A DNA stretch of 64,000 nt from CAZPXZ01 sp965219495 (GTDB taxonomy: Bacteria > Pseudomonadota > Alphaproteobacteria > Rhodobacterales > CAZPXZ01): the NCBI GenBank assembly GCA_965219495.1, contig OZ244777.1, positions 3,844,001-3,908,000 of the forward strand, written 5' to 3'. Of the stretch, positions 55,531 through 64,000 are shown piece by piece. The stretch's first letter is position 1. Each line of letters begins with the position of its first letter. Under the pieces are notes generated by a model. It had not been told where the DNA came from. It saw nothing but the letters and a program-made list of their open reading frames with translations, and searched no databases. A program made the position numbers and the translations under genes.

Positions 55531-55544
55531 TTACGTTAACGTAA
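55531..55544 (-). promoter_or_regulatory. Palindromic LiuR operator
   Basis: TTACGTTAACGTAA is a perfect 14-base palindrome that ends 13 bases upstream of the liuR start codon, and a further ACGTAA half follows. It agrees with the known TTTACGT/ACGTAAA-type LiuR operator consensus of proteobacteria. It is in the right place for MerR-type control of the liu operon. Confidence 0.75.
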
Positions 55545-56107
55545 ACGTAAATCCCTATGCCAGTGCTTGGTGCGCGCATTTTGCTTGCCATTGGCGGACA
55601 GGCTGAAGGGAAGGGATTTCAAAGCCATGTTCGGGTTTGCCGGTTTCCAGGAAAGTTGACGCGGCGCCGCAAGTTCTCGCCGCCAAAGCCCTCGCACGGC
55701 GCATTGCAGGGCGCGAGAAGCCAGGCGCGATGCGAGGCGGGACAATATGCCCGAGACCAGACCTGCAGAGACACCGCAGCGGGCGCTTGGACCGGACGCG
55801 GAAAGAACCCACGCGCTGAAGAGCGTCAAACGTGATTCGGAGCTATGATGCATGGCCCCGCCACAGCGATTTCTCGGTCTCTCCGACCAGCGTCGAGCGT
55901 CGCCTGCAGAGAAAGCTTATTCGGTCTTGACATTCATCACTGCCGGAAACCGGGTGTCAACGACACCCATTTCGGTTTCGAGCGCAGGGCGCGGGGCCTC
56001 TTCGTAGGCCCCTGCTTTTTCGGCAAGAATCGATGCGTGCCTTAGTGTTTTTCGACGGAATCGGTCCTCTAGTCTGTTCTCGCCATTCTACCGTTCAGTT
56101 CGATTCC
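55545..56107. other. Intergenic region upstream of the liu operon
   Basis: About 560 bases with no supported protein gene. It probably holds the liu promoter near its left side. Near 55946–56020 there are two consecutive hairpins, the second followed by five T residues, on the plus strand; these are listed separately. Several short open frames look random. Confidence 0.3.
55946..56020 (+). terminator. Two consecutive hairpins, second followed by a T tract
   Basis: The first hairpin has an outer stem GAAACCG/CGGTTTC (55946–55952 with about 55973–55979) and an inner stem GGGTGTC/GACACCC with loop AAC. The second has GGGGCC/GGCCCC (55993–55998 with 56007–56012) followed by TTTTT. The second resembles a rho-independent terminator. 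No plus-strand gene precedes it closely, so a small RNA ending here is possible; its start is not identified. Confidence 0.4.
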
Positions 56108-56257
56108 TCAAGCTTCTCGATTTTCTATGCGCGAGCAAATTCTCGCAAGCGAGTGGGTCGGTAGCGATTGCCAAAAGACGGTGAGTGGCCGCATCTCGAT
56201 TTTGGCCTCAACAATTGGTCCAAAATTCTTGACTTCGAGATTCAATGAATCTTGCAT
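56108..56257 (-). pseudogene. AAA-type ATPase N-terminal fragment
   Basis: From ATG 56257 on the minus strand the translation MQDSLNLEVKNFGPIVEAKI followed by EMRPLTVF is the typical start of an AAA15/OLD-like ATPase, where NFGPI-x-EA and PLTVFVG lead into the Walker A loop. Here the P-loop is replaced by unrelated sequence, and the frame stops at 56108. Only the first 30 codons are recognisable, so the family call is tentative. Confidence 0.4.
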
Positions 56258-56731
56258 GGGCTGACGATTCATGCGTCTTCCAAAAAATTTGCAGCAACAA
56301 AGCAATCTTCAGGCAGCGGTCCACTGCCGTTGAAAGGATTGGGAGAACCAATCCACCTCATTCTCACTCGCCTTTCCTGTTCATCGAGCGGCGCCGGTTA
56401 CCGATGCCGCGAATAATTAATTTGGTTGGTGTCTAACCCCGTTGACAGTCTCAACCTGTCTGGAATTCCCAAAAAAAATCGCGAAAGATCGTCACTGCTC
56501 CCTTTTTGTTACGGAATGCCGAATCCTCTCGCCTCAATCCTGTTGGCGACGCGGCAATCGCACCTCAAGGCGCCCTGACCTTTGCAAAATGCTGTAAGTG
56601 CGCAGTAATCCAATGAAGATACATACGATGGTCGCGGTCTCGACGAGAATCTCTCAGCTCCGGCGCCAATCGGTTCTTTTCTTGCCCCGCTATTCCGGCG
56701 GAGCGAATATCACCCGCCGCGCCCGTTGCGA
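56258..56731. other. Intergenic, nothing recognised
   Basis: About 470 bases of somewhat lower GC between the ATPase fragment and the creatinase end. No gene or RNA was recognised. The low GC suggests the remnant of a larger foreign insert. Confidence 0.3.
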
Positions 56732-57944
56732 TCAGATGATATTGGCGTCCGGTCCATACGGAAAACTGGTCAGGTTCTCTGCTCCTTCTGCGGTCACCAC
56801 CAGGATGTCGTGTTCCCGGTAGCCGCCAGCCCCCGGTTCGCCCTCGGGAAGGGTGAGCATGGGTTCCATGGATACCACCATGCCGGGTACCAGGATCGTA
56901 TCGATGTCCTCCCGGAGTTCCAGTCCGGCTTCACGCCCGTAATAGTGGGACAAGACCCCGAAGGAATGCCCGTAGCCGAAGGAGCGGAACCGCAGAAGGT
57001 CCTCGCTGGCGAGATACCGGTTGAGCTCCGCGCAAATCTCGGCGCAAGAGATGCCCGGGCGAATGAGAGAAAGTCCGGGTTCGTGGGCCGCGACATTTAC
57101 GTTCCAGACTTTGAGGGATGCGTCGTCCGGTTCACCCAGGAACAGCGTTCTTTCAAGCGCCGTGTAGTATCCGGAGATCATTGGAAAGCAATTCAGTGCT
57201 GAGAATGTCGCCCCGGCGGATTTCTCGAGCCGTGACAGGATTATGGGCGCCATCCGTGTTGAGGCCGGACTGGAACCAAACCCAGGTATCGCGAAGTTCG
57301 CTGCCGGGATGCGCTCGGGCAATCTCGCGTTCCATGGCGTCACGACCGGCGATCGCAACGTCGATTTCGCGAGCCCCTTCCGCAATCGCCGCGCGGCACG
57401 CTCTTCCCCCGATGTCGGCAACGCGTGCACCATCGCGAATAAGCGCAATTTCTTCGGCTGACTTCACCATTCGGGCGGCCATGGCATCCGGCGCCAAATC
57501 GACCAATTCGGCCCCGGACAGGAATTCCGCCGCTTTGTCGCGCATGGCGAGCGTGAGATGATCGCCTTCGACGCCAATGCGCCCGGCGGCGCCCGCGAGG
57601 TCCGCCACCGCCCGCCAGAAATTGTCGCGCCGCCAGTCGGTATAGACGAGATTGTCGTCGACGGAACGCCGCCAGGGCTGGCCGCCGTCGATATTCGCGG
57701 AGACGGTCGTGCATGCGTCCTGGGTGATCACGCAGGCGTACGGGCGGCCGAATGCGCAATAGAGGAAGCCGGAATAGTAGGCAATGTTATGCATCGAGGT
57801 CATGACGGCGACCGGAATTTCGCATGCGTCCATGACTTTCCGCAGTCTTGACAGGCGTCGCTGATATTCCGTATCGGAGAACGGCAACTTCGTCTTGTTT
57901 CCATTCCTGAAGGCGAATGTGGACGGACGCCCGGAACTCGTCAT
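56732..57944 (-). pseudogene. Creatinase (creatine amidinohydrolase) with one frameshift
   Basis: From ATG 57944 the N-terminal half matches bacterial creatinase: SMHNIAYYSGFLYCAFGRPY, ANIDGGQPWRRSV, VYTDWRRDNFW and TWVWFQSGLNTDGAHNPVT. At about 57197 the frame shifts after GDILS; removing one base gives the expected LNCFPMISGYYTALERTLFL, and the second half continues with RSFGYGHSFGVLSHYYGREA and MVVSMEPMLTLPEG to 56732. The enzyme of the M24 fold would hydrolyse creatine to sarcosine and urea. Except for this one indel the gene is full length. The product is truncated as written. Confidence 0.85.
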
Positions 57945-58232
57945 GGGGCCTCTCCGTGTTTCGGGGGATGCGTTTCGGTCCACTACATGTGCCACAGCAT
58001 CGCCCCGAATTGAAGAAGTTGCGGTGGCGAAGGACGGTTGTCCGTAGCGAGCCTCTTGGAACGGGCGGTGAATCAAGGTATGCGATTGTCATCCACCTCT
58101 TGGTGGTGACCGGGCGTTCCCGTGCGCGCCGCACGGCGCGGGTTGCATCGGATGCCTACTCGGATGCAGCTTGGAATGCCCGGGCAATGGGCGCCCCTTC
58201 CGAATTTGGGGCTGACAAAGGCGCGGACACGG

Positions 58233-59258
58233 ATGGAAATCATGGAAGACAAGAACCTGACCCTCGATGAGGCGCATGCGCTCGCAATGCGTTGCCTGCT
58301 TGCGAACGGATGCGATGACGAGAACGCCAAACCGGTCGCCGACTCGATGATCGCGGCGGAGAGGGACATCTGCCTTTCGCACGGCCTGTTCCGCTTGCCG
58401 GGATACATCGCGGGGCTTCGCAGCGGAAAAGTCAACGGACGCGCGCGTCCCGTGGCCGAAACCATGTCTCCCTCCGTAATCAAGGTCCATGGCGACGGCG
58501 CCATGGCGCCGGTCGCGCATGTGTCCGGTCTCGGTCCGCTCGCAGACCTGGCCCATTCCTCCGGGATCGCGGCGCTGGCGATCACGAAGTGTTTTCATCT
58601 TTCCGCTCTCTGGGTAGAGGTTGAAGCGCTGACGGATCAGAATCTGTGCGCATTCGCGTGCACCAGCGCGCTTCCGGTCATGGCGCCGGCAGGGGGAACC
58701 AAACGGTTGTTCGGCACCGACCCGATTGCGTTCGGCTGGCCGCGAAGCGCCGGTGGCGCGGTAATCTTCGATCAGGCGACCGCGGCAGTGGCGCGGGGCG
58801 AAATCTTGATTGCGGAGCGCGAAGGGCATCAGCTTCCGCCCGGCATTGGTCTGGATGCGCAGGGCGCCCCGACCACGGATCCCGCCAAAGTGCTTGCGGG
58901 CGCCCAATTGGCTTTCGGAGGTTACAAGGGTTCGGTGCTTGCACTCATGGTGGAATTGCTCGCCGGCCCCCTGTTGGGGGAAACACTCAGTTTCGAAACC
59001 GCGGAAGCAGACAACCAGGATGGCGGGCCGGTAAACGGCGGCCAGCTGATACTGGCTTGGGATCCGGAACGGTTCGGCGGCGGTGGGGATTGGGACCGGC
59101 GCGCCGAAAGGCTCTTCCAGCGTATCGAGGAAATGGAAGGAGCGCGCCTCCCGAGCGCCCGGCGTTACGAGAATCGGCAGCGTACGGCCCGCGAAGGGAT
59201 CAACGTCGCCGGGGCGCTCTACGAGAAGATCACCGAACTCGCCGGGGGCCCGGATTAG
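58233..59258 (+). CDS. Ldh-family (malate/lactate dehydrogenase-like) NAD(P)H oxidoreductase
   Basis: 341 residues from ATG 58233 (ATG 58242 is an alternative). The family is shown by LAMRCLLANGCDDENAKPVA, the early histidine in CLSHGLFRLPGYIAGL, the region PAGGTKRLFGTDPIAFGWPR and GGYKGSVLALMVELLAGPL. Members reduce 2-oxo acids or cyclic imino acids such as piperideine-2-carboxylate and pyrroline-2-carboxylate, or oxidise ureidoglycolate. The substrate here is unknown. It is divergent from the creatinase gene, with 288 bases between them, and may be linked to N-compound metabolism. Confidence 0.85.
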   Translation: MEIMEDKNLTLDEAHALAMRCLLANGCDDENAKPVADSMIAAERDICLSHGLFRLPGYIAGLRSGKVNGRARPVAETMSPSVIKVHGDGAMAPVAHVSGLGPLADLAHSSGIAALAITKCFHLSALWVEVEALTDQNLCAFACTSALPVMAPAGGTKRLFGTDPIAFGWPRSAGGAVIFDQATAAVARGEILIAEREGHQLPPGIGLDAQGAPTTDPAKVLAGAQLAFGGYKGSVLALMVELLAGPLLGETLSFETAEADNQDGGPVNGGQLILAWDPERFGGGGDWDRRAERLFQRIEEMEGARLPSARRYENRQRTAREGINVAGALYEKITELAGGPD

Positions 59259-59631
59259 GACCGAATCGCCGTGAGGGCAAGCGCAACCCGCCCGGTCCGA
59301 ATCAACGTGCGATAGCCTTTGTCGCCGATATTTCCTCACACTGCCGGTCCGTTCGTCCGTCTCGCTCGGCATAGGGCAAGAAAACGGCAAATTCCGTGTC
59401 CGGTGCGCCGGGGACCGATCCAATGCGCCCGGAGTTGAACCTGGCGAAAGAGGGGTTGGCTGCAATCTCAGATCCGGGGGAGTTGTCTCGACAGGCGAGG
59501 TGGCAATTGTCAATGTCTTGGTGTAATCCGCAGCGGGCGCGTTCACGGGTGTGGGCTTCAGCACGCGTGCGGCGCCAGGTCTTGTCGGTTGCGCGCTTGC
59601 ACATGTTGGGAACGGTCAGATACGGGTCGGC
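59259..59631. other. Intergenic region upstream of the cox operon
   Basis: About 370 bases without a recognised gene; probably contains the cox promoter. No clear promoter motif was picked by eye. Short open frames on both strands look random. Confidence 0.3.
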
Positions 59632-60093
59632 ATGAAGTTCAACGGTTCAGAAAACATTATGGCGGTGAGGTCCCGCGTCTGGTCCGCGCTGAATGACCCG
59701 CAGGTGTTGAAGGAATGCGTTCCGGGATGCGAATCATTCGAGCGATCCGCGGAAAACACGTTCGAATTGGTTGTCAAGCGCAAGATTGGACCCGTGAAGG
59801 CGAACTTTCGTGGCGAGATCTCGCTGACGGAAATTGTGGATTCCGAGAGTTGCGTCATTTCCGGGGAGGGCAAGGGGGGTGCGGCCGGTTCCGCGAGCGG
59901 CAAGGCTGAAGTACGCCTTAGTGATTCGCAAGAAGGCACGCTTCTGGAATACCAGGCAGATGCCCAGGTTCGTGGCAAGATCGCCCAGCTCGGAGCCCGG
60001 CTGATCAATCCCTTTGTGAAGAAGACCACTACCACGTTCTTCGAGCGATTCCGCAAGACTGTCGAGGAAATCGAAGGCCGTGAGGAGAGTTGA
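59632..60093 (+). CDS. coxG: CoxG-family SRPBCC protein (CODH subunit G-like)
   Basis: 153 residues from ATG 59632. The CoxG fold is shown by MKFNGSENIMAVRSRVWSAL, a PQVLKECVPGCESFERS segment and the C-terminal GKIAQLGARLINPFVKKTTT. CoxG proteins bind the membrane or quinone and help electron delivery from CODH-type enzymes to the respiratory chain. It lies 66 bases before coxS and starts the operon. Confidence 0.9.
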   Translation: MKFNGSENIMAVRSRVWSALNDPQVLKECVPGCESFERSAENTFELVVKRKIGPVKANFRGEISLTEIVDSESCVISGEGKGGAAGSASGKAEVRLSDSQEGTLLEYQADAQVRGKIAQLGARLINPFVKKTTTTFFERFRKTVEEIEGREES

Positions 60094-60159
60094 CCGCTGC
60101 CGGCCATCTGGCATGATTGCGGCGGGTTGGCCTACTAGCCAGAAAACGGGAGAAAACCC

Positions 60160-60630
60160 ATGCCAAACGTATCGATGACGGTCAATGGCAAGGCCGTCGA
60201 AGGAGAGGTTGAAGGGCGCGCGCTGCTTGTCGAGTTCTTGCGGGAGCACTTGCATCTCACCGGCACCCATGTGGGTTGCGATACGAGTCAATGCGGAGCC
60301 TGCGTGGTCCATGTCAACGGCAAGAGCGTCAAGGCATGCACGATGCTCGCATTGAGCGTAGACGGAGCGGAAGTTGCGACCATCGAGGGCATGGCGAACG
60401 CCGACGGCTCGCTTTCGGTCCTGCAGCAGGCGTTCCAGGACAATCACGGCTTGCAATGCGGTTTTTGCACACCGGGGATGGTGATGAGCGCGGCGGACCT
60501 GCTGGCGCAAATTCCGGACCCTTCGGAGAAGGAAATCCGCAAGTGGCTGGTGGGCAATTTTTGCCGCTGCACCGGTTATCAGAACATCGTGAAATCCATC
60601 CAGGCGGCAGCGTCCGCCATGCGCGCGTGA
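60160..60630 (+). CDS. coxS: Carbon monoxide dehydrogenase-like small subunit, 2x[2Fe-2S]
   Basis: 156 residues. The plant-type cluster is bound by C40, C45, C48 and C60 (GCDTSQCGAC), the second by C100, C103, C135 and C137 (CGFC and CRC). All ligands are present. It passes electrons from the molybdenum centre in CoxL to FAD in CoxM. The length is normal for the xanthine dehydrogenase family small subunit. Confidence 0.95.
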   Translation: MPNVSMTVNGKAVEGEVEGRALLVEFLREHLHLTGTHVGCDTSQCGACVVHVNGKSVKACTMLALSVDGAEVATIEGMANADGSLSVLQQAFQDNHGLQCGFCTPGMVMSAADLLAQIPDPSEKEIRKWLVGNFCRCTGYQNIVKSIQAAASAMRA

Positions 60631-60697
60631 ACGCGCGAAGAGGTGATTTGATCCCAGGCTACAAAGCGGCAGTTTCTGCTGCCTTTGGGAGGATGCA

Positions 60698-63061
60698 ATG
60701 ACAGGAGAATATGGAATTGGCGCCGCAGTGAAACGGCGCGAGGACGTACGGTTTCTGACGGGACGGGGAACCTACACGGACGACATCAATCGGCCGGGGC
60801 AGGCGCATGTGGTTTTCTTGCGTTCATCCACGGCGCACGCCCGGATCCGCTGCGTGGAGACGGGCGATGCCGAGGCCGCGCCGGGAGTTGTCCGAATATT
60901 CACATCTGCGGACATCGAGGCCGCCGGACTTGGGGGTGTGCCTTGCGGCTGGGGGGTGACGGACCGCAACGGCGAACCGATGCGCGAACCGCCTCACCCG
61001 ATTCTGGCAAGCGGCAAGGTCCGTCATGTTGGCGACCCCATTGCCGCAGTGGTTGCGGAGAGTGTCGAACAGGCCCGGGATGCCGCCGAGCGAATTCGCC
61101 TCGATCTCGAGGAATTGCCCGCCGTGACCGACATGGCCAACGCGCAGCAGGGCGGCGCCGCGGTCCACGACGATATCGCCGACAATCTCTGCTTCGACTG
61201 GGAACTGGGCGATAAGGAAGCCACCGATGCGGGGTTCGAGAGCGCCGCGCATGTGACAAGGCTGGAGTTCACCAACAATCGACTGGCGCCGAACGCCATG
61301 GAGCCTCGGGCCGGGATCGGCGAGTTCAATCTGGCGACGGGGGAATACACCCTGTACACCACGTCGCAGAATCCGCACGTGATCCGTCTCCTGATGGGCG
61401 CATTCGTGCTGTCCATTCCGGAGCACAAGCTTCGCGTCGTGGCGCCGGATGTGGGCGGCGGTTTCGGCTCCAAGATCTTCCACTACGCCGAAGAGGCGTT
61501 CTTGACCTGGGCCTCGAAGGAGGTTGGACGTCCGCTGAAGTGGACCGCGGAACGCGCCGAATCGTTCATCTCAGATGCGCATGGACGTGATCATGTTACG
61601 GTCGCGGAACTTGCGCTCGACGCAGACGGCAGTTTCCTGGGTATGCGGGCCGATACCATGGCCAACATGGGGGCGTATCTTTCCACCTTTGCGCCTTGCG
61701 TGCCGACCTACCTGCACGCAACCCTGCTCGCGGGACAGTACACCACGCCGGCGATCCACTGCCGGGTCAGGGCGGTGTTTACCAATACGGTGCCGGTCGA
61801 TGCGTACCGCGGCGCGGGTCGCCCGGAAGCGACGTATCTCGTGGAGCGACTGGTGGAACGGGCGGCGAAGGAAATGCGGATCGATCCGGCCGACATCCGC
61901 CGCCGCAACTTCATCCAGGCGGACCAGTTTCCGTATCAGACTCCGGTTGCGCTGCAATACGACACCGGCAACTACGAGGCGACGCTCGACCGAGCGCTGG
62001 AAATGTCGGACTACAGCGGTTTTGCCGCCCGCCGTTCAGACTCGGCGACGCGTGGAAAGCTTCGTGGCGTCGGGCTCTCGTGTTACATCGAAGCGTGCGG
62101 CATCGCGCCTTCCTCCCTCGTAGGAGCATTGGGCGCACGGGCCGGGCTCTACGAAGCCGCAACGATTCGAGTGAATCCGACGGGGTCGGTTTCGGTCATG
62201 ACCGGGTCGCACAGCCACGGCCAGGGCCACGAGACGACTTTTGCGCAGGTTGTGGCCGAACGGCTCGGCATCGACTACGACGCGGTCGATATCGTGCACG
62301 GCGACACCAACCGGGTGCCGTTCGGCATGGGCACCTATGGCTCGCGTTCCATTGCGGTGGGCGGAAGCGCCATCGTGCGAGCGATCGACAAGATCATCAA
62401 CAAGGGCAAGAAGATCGCCGCCCACTTGATGGAGGCTTCGGAAAGCGACGTCGTGTTCGAAAACGGCGCGTTCACCGTAGCGGGAACGGACAAGTCGAAG
62501 TCGTTCGGCGAGATTGCCCTGACCGCGTATGTGCCCCACCAGTATCCCATCGAAACCGTGGAGCCCGGGCTGGAAGAAACCGCCTTCTACGACCCACAGA
62601 ACTTCACGTTTCCGGCCGGGGCCTATATCTGCGAGGTGGAAGTCGACCCGAGAACCGGCGAGGTGGCCATCGAGAGATTTTCCGCCGCGGATGATTTCGG
62701 CAACATCGTCAATCCGATGATCGTGGAAGGGCAGGTGCACGGGGGACTTGCCCAGGGAATCGGCCAGGCGTTGACGGAGAATTGCATCTATGACGAAGGC
62801 GGCCAATTGGTCAACGGCAGCTACATGGACTACGCCATGCCTCGCGCGGACGACTTGCCGGGTTTCGAGGTCGATACTTGCGTAACCCCCTGTACGCACA
62901 ATCCGCTCGGCGTAAAGGGCTGCGGCGAGGCCGGAGCGATCGGAGCGCCCGCCGCGCTGATGAACGCGGTTCTGGATGCGCTTGCCTCGAAAGGCGTGGA
63001 ACACCTGGAAATGCCGGCGACGCCGGGCCGGGTCTGGGAAGCGCTGCAGGCTGCCGCCTGA
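60698..63061 (+). CDS. coxL: Form II carbon monoxide dehydrogenase-like large (molybdopterin) subunit
   Basis: 787 residues. Molybdopterin-binding motifs include VGGGFGSKIFHYAEE and GSHSHGQGHETTFAQ, and the C-terminal GVKGCGEAGAIG supplies the conserved glutamate. The active-site loop at 369–375 is AYRGAGR, which marks form II; the true aerobic CO dehydrogenase (form I) has AYRCSFR with the Cu-binding cysteine. CO oxidation is therefore doubtful, and another aldehyde- or purine-like substrate is possible. It follows coxS by 67 bases. Confidence 0.93.
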   Translation: MTGEYGIGAAVKRREDVRFLTGRGTYTDDINRPGQAHVVFLRSSTAHARIRCVETGDAEAAPGVVRIFTSADIEAAGLGGVPCGWGVTDRNGEPMREPPHPILASGKVRHVGDPIAAVVAESVEQARDAAERIRLDLEELPAVTDMANAQQGGAAVHDDIADNLCFDWELGDKEATDAGFESAAHVTRLEFTNNRLAPNAMEPRAGIGEFNLATGEYTLYTTSQNPHVIRLLMGAFVLSIPEHKLRVVAPDVGGGFGSKIFHYAEEAFLTWASKEVGRPLKWTAERAESFISDAHGRDHVTVAELALDADGSFLGMRADTMANMGAYLSTFAPCVPTYLHATLLAGQYTTPAIHCRVRAVFTNTVPVDAYRGAGRPEATYLVERLVERAAKEMRIDPADIRRRNFIQADQFPYQTPVALQYDTGNYEATLDRALEMSDYSGFAARRSDSATRGKLRGVGLSCYIEACGIAPSSLVGALGARAGLYEAATIRVNPTGSVSVMTGSHSHGQGHETTFAQVVAERLGIDYDAVDIVHGDTNRVPFGMGTYGSRSIAVGGSAIVRAIDKIINKGKKIAAHLMEASESDVVFENGAFTVAGTDKSKSFGEIALTAYVPHQYPIETVEPGLEETAFYDPQNFTFPAGAYICEVEVDPRTGEVAIERFSAADDFGNIVNPMIVEGQVHGGLAQGIGQALTENCIYDEGGQLVNGSYMDYAMPRADDLPGFEVDTCVTPCTHNPLGVKGCGEAGAIGAPAALMNAVLDALASKGVEHLEMPATPGRVWEALQAAA

Positions 63062-63083
63062 TCAGATAGCGAGGAGAGAAGCA

Positions 63084-63878
63084 ATGTATGCATTTGAGTA
63101 TGTTCGGCCGGCCTCGCTCGATGAGGCGGTCTCAGCGCTCGGAGGCGAAAGCGCCTCCGCCCTTGCCGGCGGCCAGACCCTCCTTCCCACCCTGAAGCAA
63201 AGGCTGGCGTCGCACGACACGCTCGTCGATGTTCGCCATCTGGCGGAGCTTCGGGGAATCGAAGCGGCAAATGGCGTTCTCACGATCGGCGCGGGCATTA
63301 CGCATGCCGAAGTGGCCGGTTCGTCCACTGTTCGGGACGGCATTCCGGCGCTGGCGGTGCTGGCGGGAGGGATCGGGGATCCCCAGGTGAGAAACCTTGG
63401 CACGTTGGGTGGTTCCATTGCCAACAATGATCCCGCCTCGGACTATCCTGCCGCGGTTCTCGGCTTGGGCGCCACGGTCGTTACCAACGCGCGCGCCATG
63501 GATGCGGATTCGTTCTTCCAGGGCCTCTTCGAGACGGCGCTGGAAGATGGCGAGTTGATTACCGCCGTGCGTTTTCCCGTTCCGCGCGCGGCGGCCTACC
63601 GCAAGTTCGATCAGCCCGCTTCGCGCTTTGCCCTGACCGGCGTGTTTGTCGCGCGAACGGACACCGGAACGCGTGTCGCAGTTACGGGCGCCGGCGAAGA
63701 CGGAGTATTCCGGCATGCGGGGCTCGAAGCCGCCCTGAATTCCGCGTTCAGCGTGGATGCGGCCAACGGGACCGAAATCTCGGCGGATGACTTGATCGAG
63801 GACCTGCACGGTTCACCGGCGTACCGGGCGAACCTGATCCGGGTAATGGCTGCGCGCGCGGTCGCGGACTGCGCTTGA
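63084..63878 (+). CDS. coxM: Carbon monoxide dehydrogenase-like medium (FAD) subunit
   Basis: 264 residues from ATG 63084, with GAGGAGA upstream as ribosome site. FAD-binding motifs are ALAGGQTLLPTLKQRL and LGTLGGSIANNDPASDYPAA. It accepts electrons from the iron–sulfur subunit and reduces the quinone pool or another carrier. It completes the coxGSLM operon and is followed by a long inverted repeat before leuD. Confidence 0.93.
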   Translation: MYAFEYVRPASLDEAVSALGGESASALAGGQTLLPTLKQRLASHDTLVDVRHLAELRGIEAANGVLTIGAGITHAEVAGSSTVRDGIPALAVLAGGIGDPQVRNLGTLGGSIANNDPASDYPAAVLGLGATVVTNARAMDADSFFQGLFETALEDGELITAVRFPVPRAAAYRKFDQPASRFALTGVFVARTDTGTRVAVTGAGEDGVFRHAGLEAALNSAFSVDAANGTEISADDLIEDLHGSPAYRANLIRVMAARAVADCA

Positions 63879-63889
63879 CACGCCTGGTT

Positions 63890-63925
63890 GCCGCTGGCCG
63901 TCCGCAGGCGCGGGCGGCCAGCGGC
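63890..63925 (+). terminator. Perfect 10-bp inverted repeat after coxM
   Basis: GCCGCTGGCC at 63890–63899 pairs with GGCCAGCGGC at 63916–63925, with a 16-base loop. It lies 12 bases after the coxM stop and 30 bases before leuD. No T tract follows, so termination is likely but not certain. Confidence 0.45.
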
Positions 63926-63955
63926 ATTCCGCTTGCAAGAATTTCAGGAGCAGGA

Positions 63956-64000
63956 ATGGAAGCGTTCACCAGACTGACAGGCATTGCCGCGCCGCTGCCG
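63956..64000 (+). CDS. leuD: 3-isopropylmalate dehydratase small subunit, first 15 codons
   Basis: The translation MEAFTRLTGIAAPLP is the standard LeuD start. The gene runs out of the window. LeuD with LeuC isomerises isopropylmalate in leucine synthesis. A GGAG ribosome site precedes the ATG by about 8 bases. Confidence 0.8.
   Translation, partial: MEAFTRLTGIAAPLP

Noticed and set aside
60698..63061. True aerobic CO dehydrogenase (form I)
   Set aside because: The active-site loop is AYRGAGR and lacks the cysteine of the form I AYRCSFR motif.

Overview
The window reads as a chromosomal segment of a high-GC alphaproteobacterium. The strongest lineage evidence is the block ialB–rlmN–quinone oxidoreductase–trcR (13.9–17.5 kb); IalB-type proteins and TrcR (DUF1013) are characteristic of that class. 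No tRNA, rRNA or CRISPR array was recognised.

Layout. 0–7.5 kb: an ISNCY-type transposase truncated by the window edge and inserted into the 3' end of a Rieske oxygenase gene, an EamA-type exporter, remnants of a TnpB gene and a tyrosine integrase, and an intact SIR2-domain gene. 7.8–11.1 kb: a decayed electron-transfer locus, made of a GPP34(GOLPH3)–cytochrome b gene, a roughly ten-heme cytochrome c and a DUF3365/Tll0287-like heme protein, all broken by frameshifts and stops. 11.5–22 kb: intact housekeeping and acyl-CoA genes (rsmD, acuI, a DsbA-fold isomerase, ialB, rlmN, qor, trcR, terC, prpE, an AMP-forming ligase). 22–28.2 kb: a DUF898 gene and an M48 protease, separated by a MocE/MocD/class II aldolase cluster whose desaturase has lost two histidine boxes. 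28.3–40.4 kb, minus strand: a ProXVW quaternary-amine importer, an SDR and a translationally coupled ABC exporter–acxABC (acetone carboxylase-like) operon. 40.6–45.3 kb: pcm, meaB, methylmalonyl-CoA mutase and a sirtuin. 45.6–47.6 kb: remnants of hsdS, an AAA ATPase and IS21. 47.9–55.5 kb: a complete leucine/isovalerate operon liuRABCDE with ccdA at its end and a palindromic operator before liuR. 56–58 kb: an ATPase fragment and a creatinase gene with one frameshift. 58.2–63.9 kb: an Ldh-family oxidoreductase and a form II CODH-like coxGSLM operon. The window ends in the first codons of leuD.

How the genes fit together. Leucine catabolism (liu), propionate activation (prpE), acryloyl-CoA reduction (acuI) and methylmalonyl-CoA mutase with its chaperone MeaB point to a heterotroph that sends amino and short organic acids through propionyl- and acetyl-CoA. 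The ProXVW importer, the Rieske oxygenase and the former creatinase suggest use of N-methylated compounds. Many accessory genes carry single-base indels or in-frame stops while the core operons are intact, which suggests ongoing gene loss; a consensus-quality problem cannot be excluded from sequence alone.
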